Assembly (NCBI GenBank): GCA_026389955.1
Contig: JAPLGY010000173.1
Coordinates: 1-8,258 of the forward strand
DNA length: 8,258 bases
Reading direction: 5' to 3'
DNA from: Caldilinea sp.
GTDB taxonomy: Bacteria > Chloroflexota > Anaerolineae > Caldilineales > Caldilineaceae
The translations under genes were made by a program, and so were the position numbers. The notes below the pieces were generated by a model. It ran no database searches. It had not been told where the DNA came from and saw only the letters and a program-made list of their open reading frames with translations. Below, piece after piece: positions 7,460 through 8,258 of this stretch; the stretch's first letter is position 1; every line of letters begins with the position of its first letter.

Positions 7460-8129
7460 GCTGGCGTCGGCTCTGGCAGGCGGCGATAAAGCTTTGCCAG
7501 AGCTGGGCGTGGGGGCTGTCGAGCTCAAAAAGTCGTTCGGGGTGCCACTGCACGCCGAACACCCAGCGATGGCTGCGGCTTTCGTAGGCTTCGACCAGCC
7601 ATGGCTCAGCGGTGGCGGCGCTTTGGAAAAGGGGGGCCAGGGAGTGGCCGTCAAGGTGTTGGACCATGGCGCCGCCGGCGGCCACGTTCAGCACCTGGCA
7701 GCCACGACAAATGCCGAACAGCGGCAGGTCACGCTCCAGTGCTGACTGGGCCAGCCCGATTTCCAGTTCGTCCCGTCGGAGGTCGATGCTCTCCGCTTCG
7801 GCGCCGTTGAGCTCCTGGTTGAAGTAGTGGGGGGCAACATCCCCGCCTCCGGACAGGATCAGCCCGTCGAGGTGGTCGAGCAGTGCGGAGGGCAGACGGC
7901 CGCGGGGGTCGGGCAGAAAGCGAGTCCCATCTGGAAGCAGGGCGCTCCAGTCCGGGGTCAAGAGCACGGGCATTGCTTGAAAGCTGCCCACCATGGCGAT
8001 GTAGTTGCGTGCGTTTTGCTGCAGCCATTCCGGGTGGCCGTGACGTGACGTGATGCCGATCCAGAGAGGGCGGCCGTCTTGCGGCGTGGCAGAGGGGGGG
8101 GTGAACGCGTCCTTCAAATCGGCGGACAT
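7443..8129 (-). CDS. Class I glutamine amidotransferase / peptidase C26 (PuuD-like), probably internally shortened
   Basis: From ATG 8129 it has 228 residues; from GTG 8144, 233 (numbers below use the longer form). Family motifs are WIGITSR at the N-terminus, DGLILSGGGDVAPHYF (93-108), the nucleophile elbow FGICRGCQVLN with C146, and GVQWHPE with H201 and E203, completing a Cys-His-Glu triad. Relatives hydrolyse gamma-glutamyl amides such as gamma-glutamyl-GABA. Only 55 residues separate Cys from His, against 100 or more in typical PuuD-like proteins. The block normally holding the NSxHHQ segment is missing: VQHLDGH runs directly into SLAPLF. The frame is intact, so activity is uncertain. For the start, AAGGAG lies 14 bases before ATG 8129, while GTG 8144 overlaps the preceding frame's stop as GTGA; either is possible. 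It converges on the kinase gene. Confidence 0.85.
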   Translation of the reverse strand: MSADLKDAFTPPSATPQDGRPLWIGITSRHGHPEWLQQNARNYIAMVGSFQAMPVLLTPDWSALLPDGTRFLPDPRGRLPSALLDHLDGLILSGGGDVAPHYFNQELNGAEAESIDLRRDELEIGLAQSALERDLPLFGICRGCQVLNVAAGGAMVQHLDGHSLAPLFQSAATAEPWLVEAYESRSHRWVFGVQWHPERLFELDSPHAQLWQSFIAACQSRRQLTARP

Positions 8130-8130
8130 A

Positions 8131-8142
8131 GAGATCGATCTC
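8131..8142. repeat. 12-bp perfect palindrome GAGATCGATCTC
   Basis: The palindrome lies between the Shine-Dalgarno sequence AAGGAG and the ATG (8129) of the amidotransferase gene. It could be a protein-binding site, or form a small RNA stem (GAGA/TCTC) that brings the ribosome-binding site nearer to the ATG. No function is shown; short palindromes of this sort can occur by chance. Confidence 0.6.
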
Positions 8143-8258
8143 ACTCCTTCTTCACAAAAGCCACAATAAAATGACGGAACAGATGTGTCGCCATGTGCAT
8201 GACAGGGCGACCTGCTATGTCCGGCAGCAACGACTGGAGTTTCGGACTGCAGCTATGA
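8141..8258 (-). CDS. C-terminal end of an unidentified protein (runs in from the right edge)
   Basis: A minus-strand frame is open from the right edge to TGA at 8143-8141, giving the last 38 residues of a possible protein. It includes LLPDIAGRPVMH and the terminal stretch HLFRHFIVAFVKKE. The alternating hydrophobic strand and basic end resemble the last beta strand of some class I methyltransferases, but this is too short to assign. Its stop overlaps a GTG of the amidotransferase frame as GTGA, the arrangement expected for coupled genes, which is the main support. It may be a chance open frame: plus-strand frames in this stretch are also open (for example from ATG 8171). Confidence 0.45.
   Translation of the reverse strand, partial: HSCSPKLQSLLPDIAGRPVMHMATHLFRHFIVAFVKKE

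Noticed and set aside
6155..7654. Minus-strand open frame of 499 codons opposite the kinase gene
   Set aside because: The plus strand encodes all motifs of a receiver-kinase; the minus frame is low-complexity shadow sequence.
8170..8199. Possible minus-strand promoter (GCGACA-N17-TATTGT) for the amidotransferase gene
   Set aside because: Both hexamers match consensus at only four of six positions, and an apparently coding upstream frame overlaps it.
8171..8258. Plus-strand open frame from ATG 8171 to the window end
   Set aside because: It has no ribosome-binding site and no recognisable sequence; the opposite-strand frame with the GTGA overlap is more convincing, though neither is certain.

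Overview
This 8.3 kb window comes from a GC-rich bacterial chromosome and is almost fully coding. The lineage cannot be fixed from the sequence alone. The Gram-positive-type SOS box in front of recA, the RecA sequence style, the CoxD/CoxE-like ATPase and VWA pair, and heavy use of GGG glycine codons would fit a Chloroflexota (Anaerolineae/Caldilineae-like) or another deep Gram-positive-related group. That placement is a low-confidence inference. No rRNA, tRNA, CRISPR array, transposase, integrase or prophage gene was seen.

Left block (1-2041, minus strand): a small unrecognised helical protein (about 1625-1999) is followed by a MoxR-family AAA+ ATPase of CoxD type (536-1516) and the 5' part of a CoxE-like VWA protein (539 to beyond base 1). 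The last two overlap by 4 bases (ATGA) and form the usual ATPase/VWA chaperone pair. A good sigma70-type promoter lies in front of the ATPase gene, and another lies in front of the small gene.

Centre (2042-2279): a divergent promoter region. The rightward promoter serves recA and carries a Gram-positive-type SOS box between its -35 and -10 hexamers.

Right block (2280-7459, plus strand): recA, an NADPH:quinone-oxidoreductase-like medium-chain reductase, a short-chain dehydrogenase/reductase with a degenerate active site, a class I SAM methyltransferase-like protein, and a cytoplasmic receiver/histidine-kinase hybrid. Gaps are 30, about 115 and 87 bp, followed by an 11-bp overlap. There is no convincing terminator between them, so at least part of the block may be transcribed from the recA promoter. 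RecA itself has in-phase 15-bp tandem repeats at both its N- and C-terminal ends.

Far right (7443-8258, minus strand): a class I glutamine amidotransferase/peptidase C26 (PuuD-like) converges on the kinase gene and overlaps its end by 17 bp. It appears to have lost about 50 residues between the nucleophile cysteine and the catalytic histidine. The C-terminal end of one more minus-strand reading frame runs in from the right edge and meets the amidotransferase frame in a 4-base GTGA overlap.

I see no clear undescribed multi-gene system. The points most worth a second look are the repeat-expanded RecA, the recA-led gene run ending in a methyltransferase-kinase pair, the degenerate receiver, SDR and amidotransferase, and a set of G7-G10 homopolymers in key codons and at one start site.
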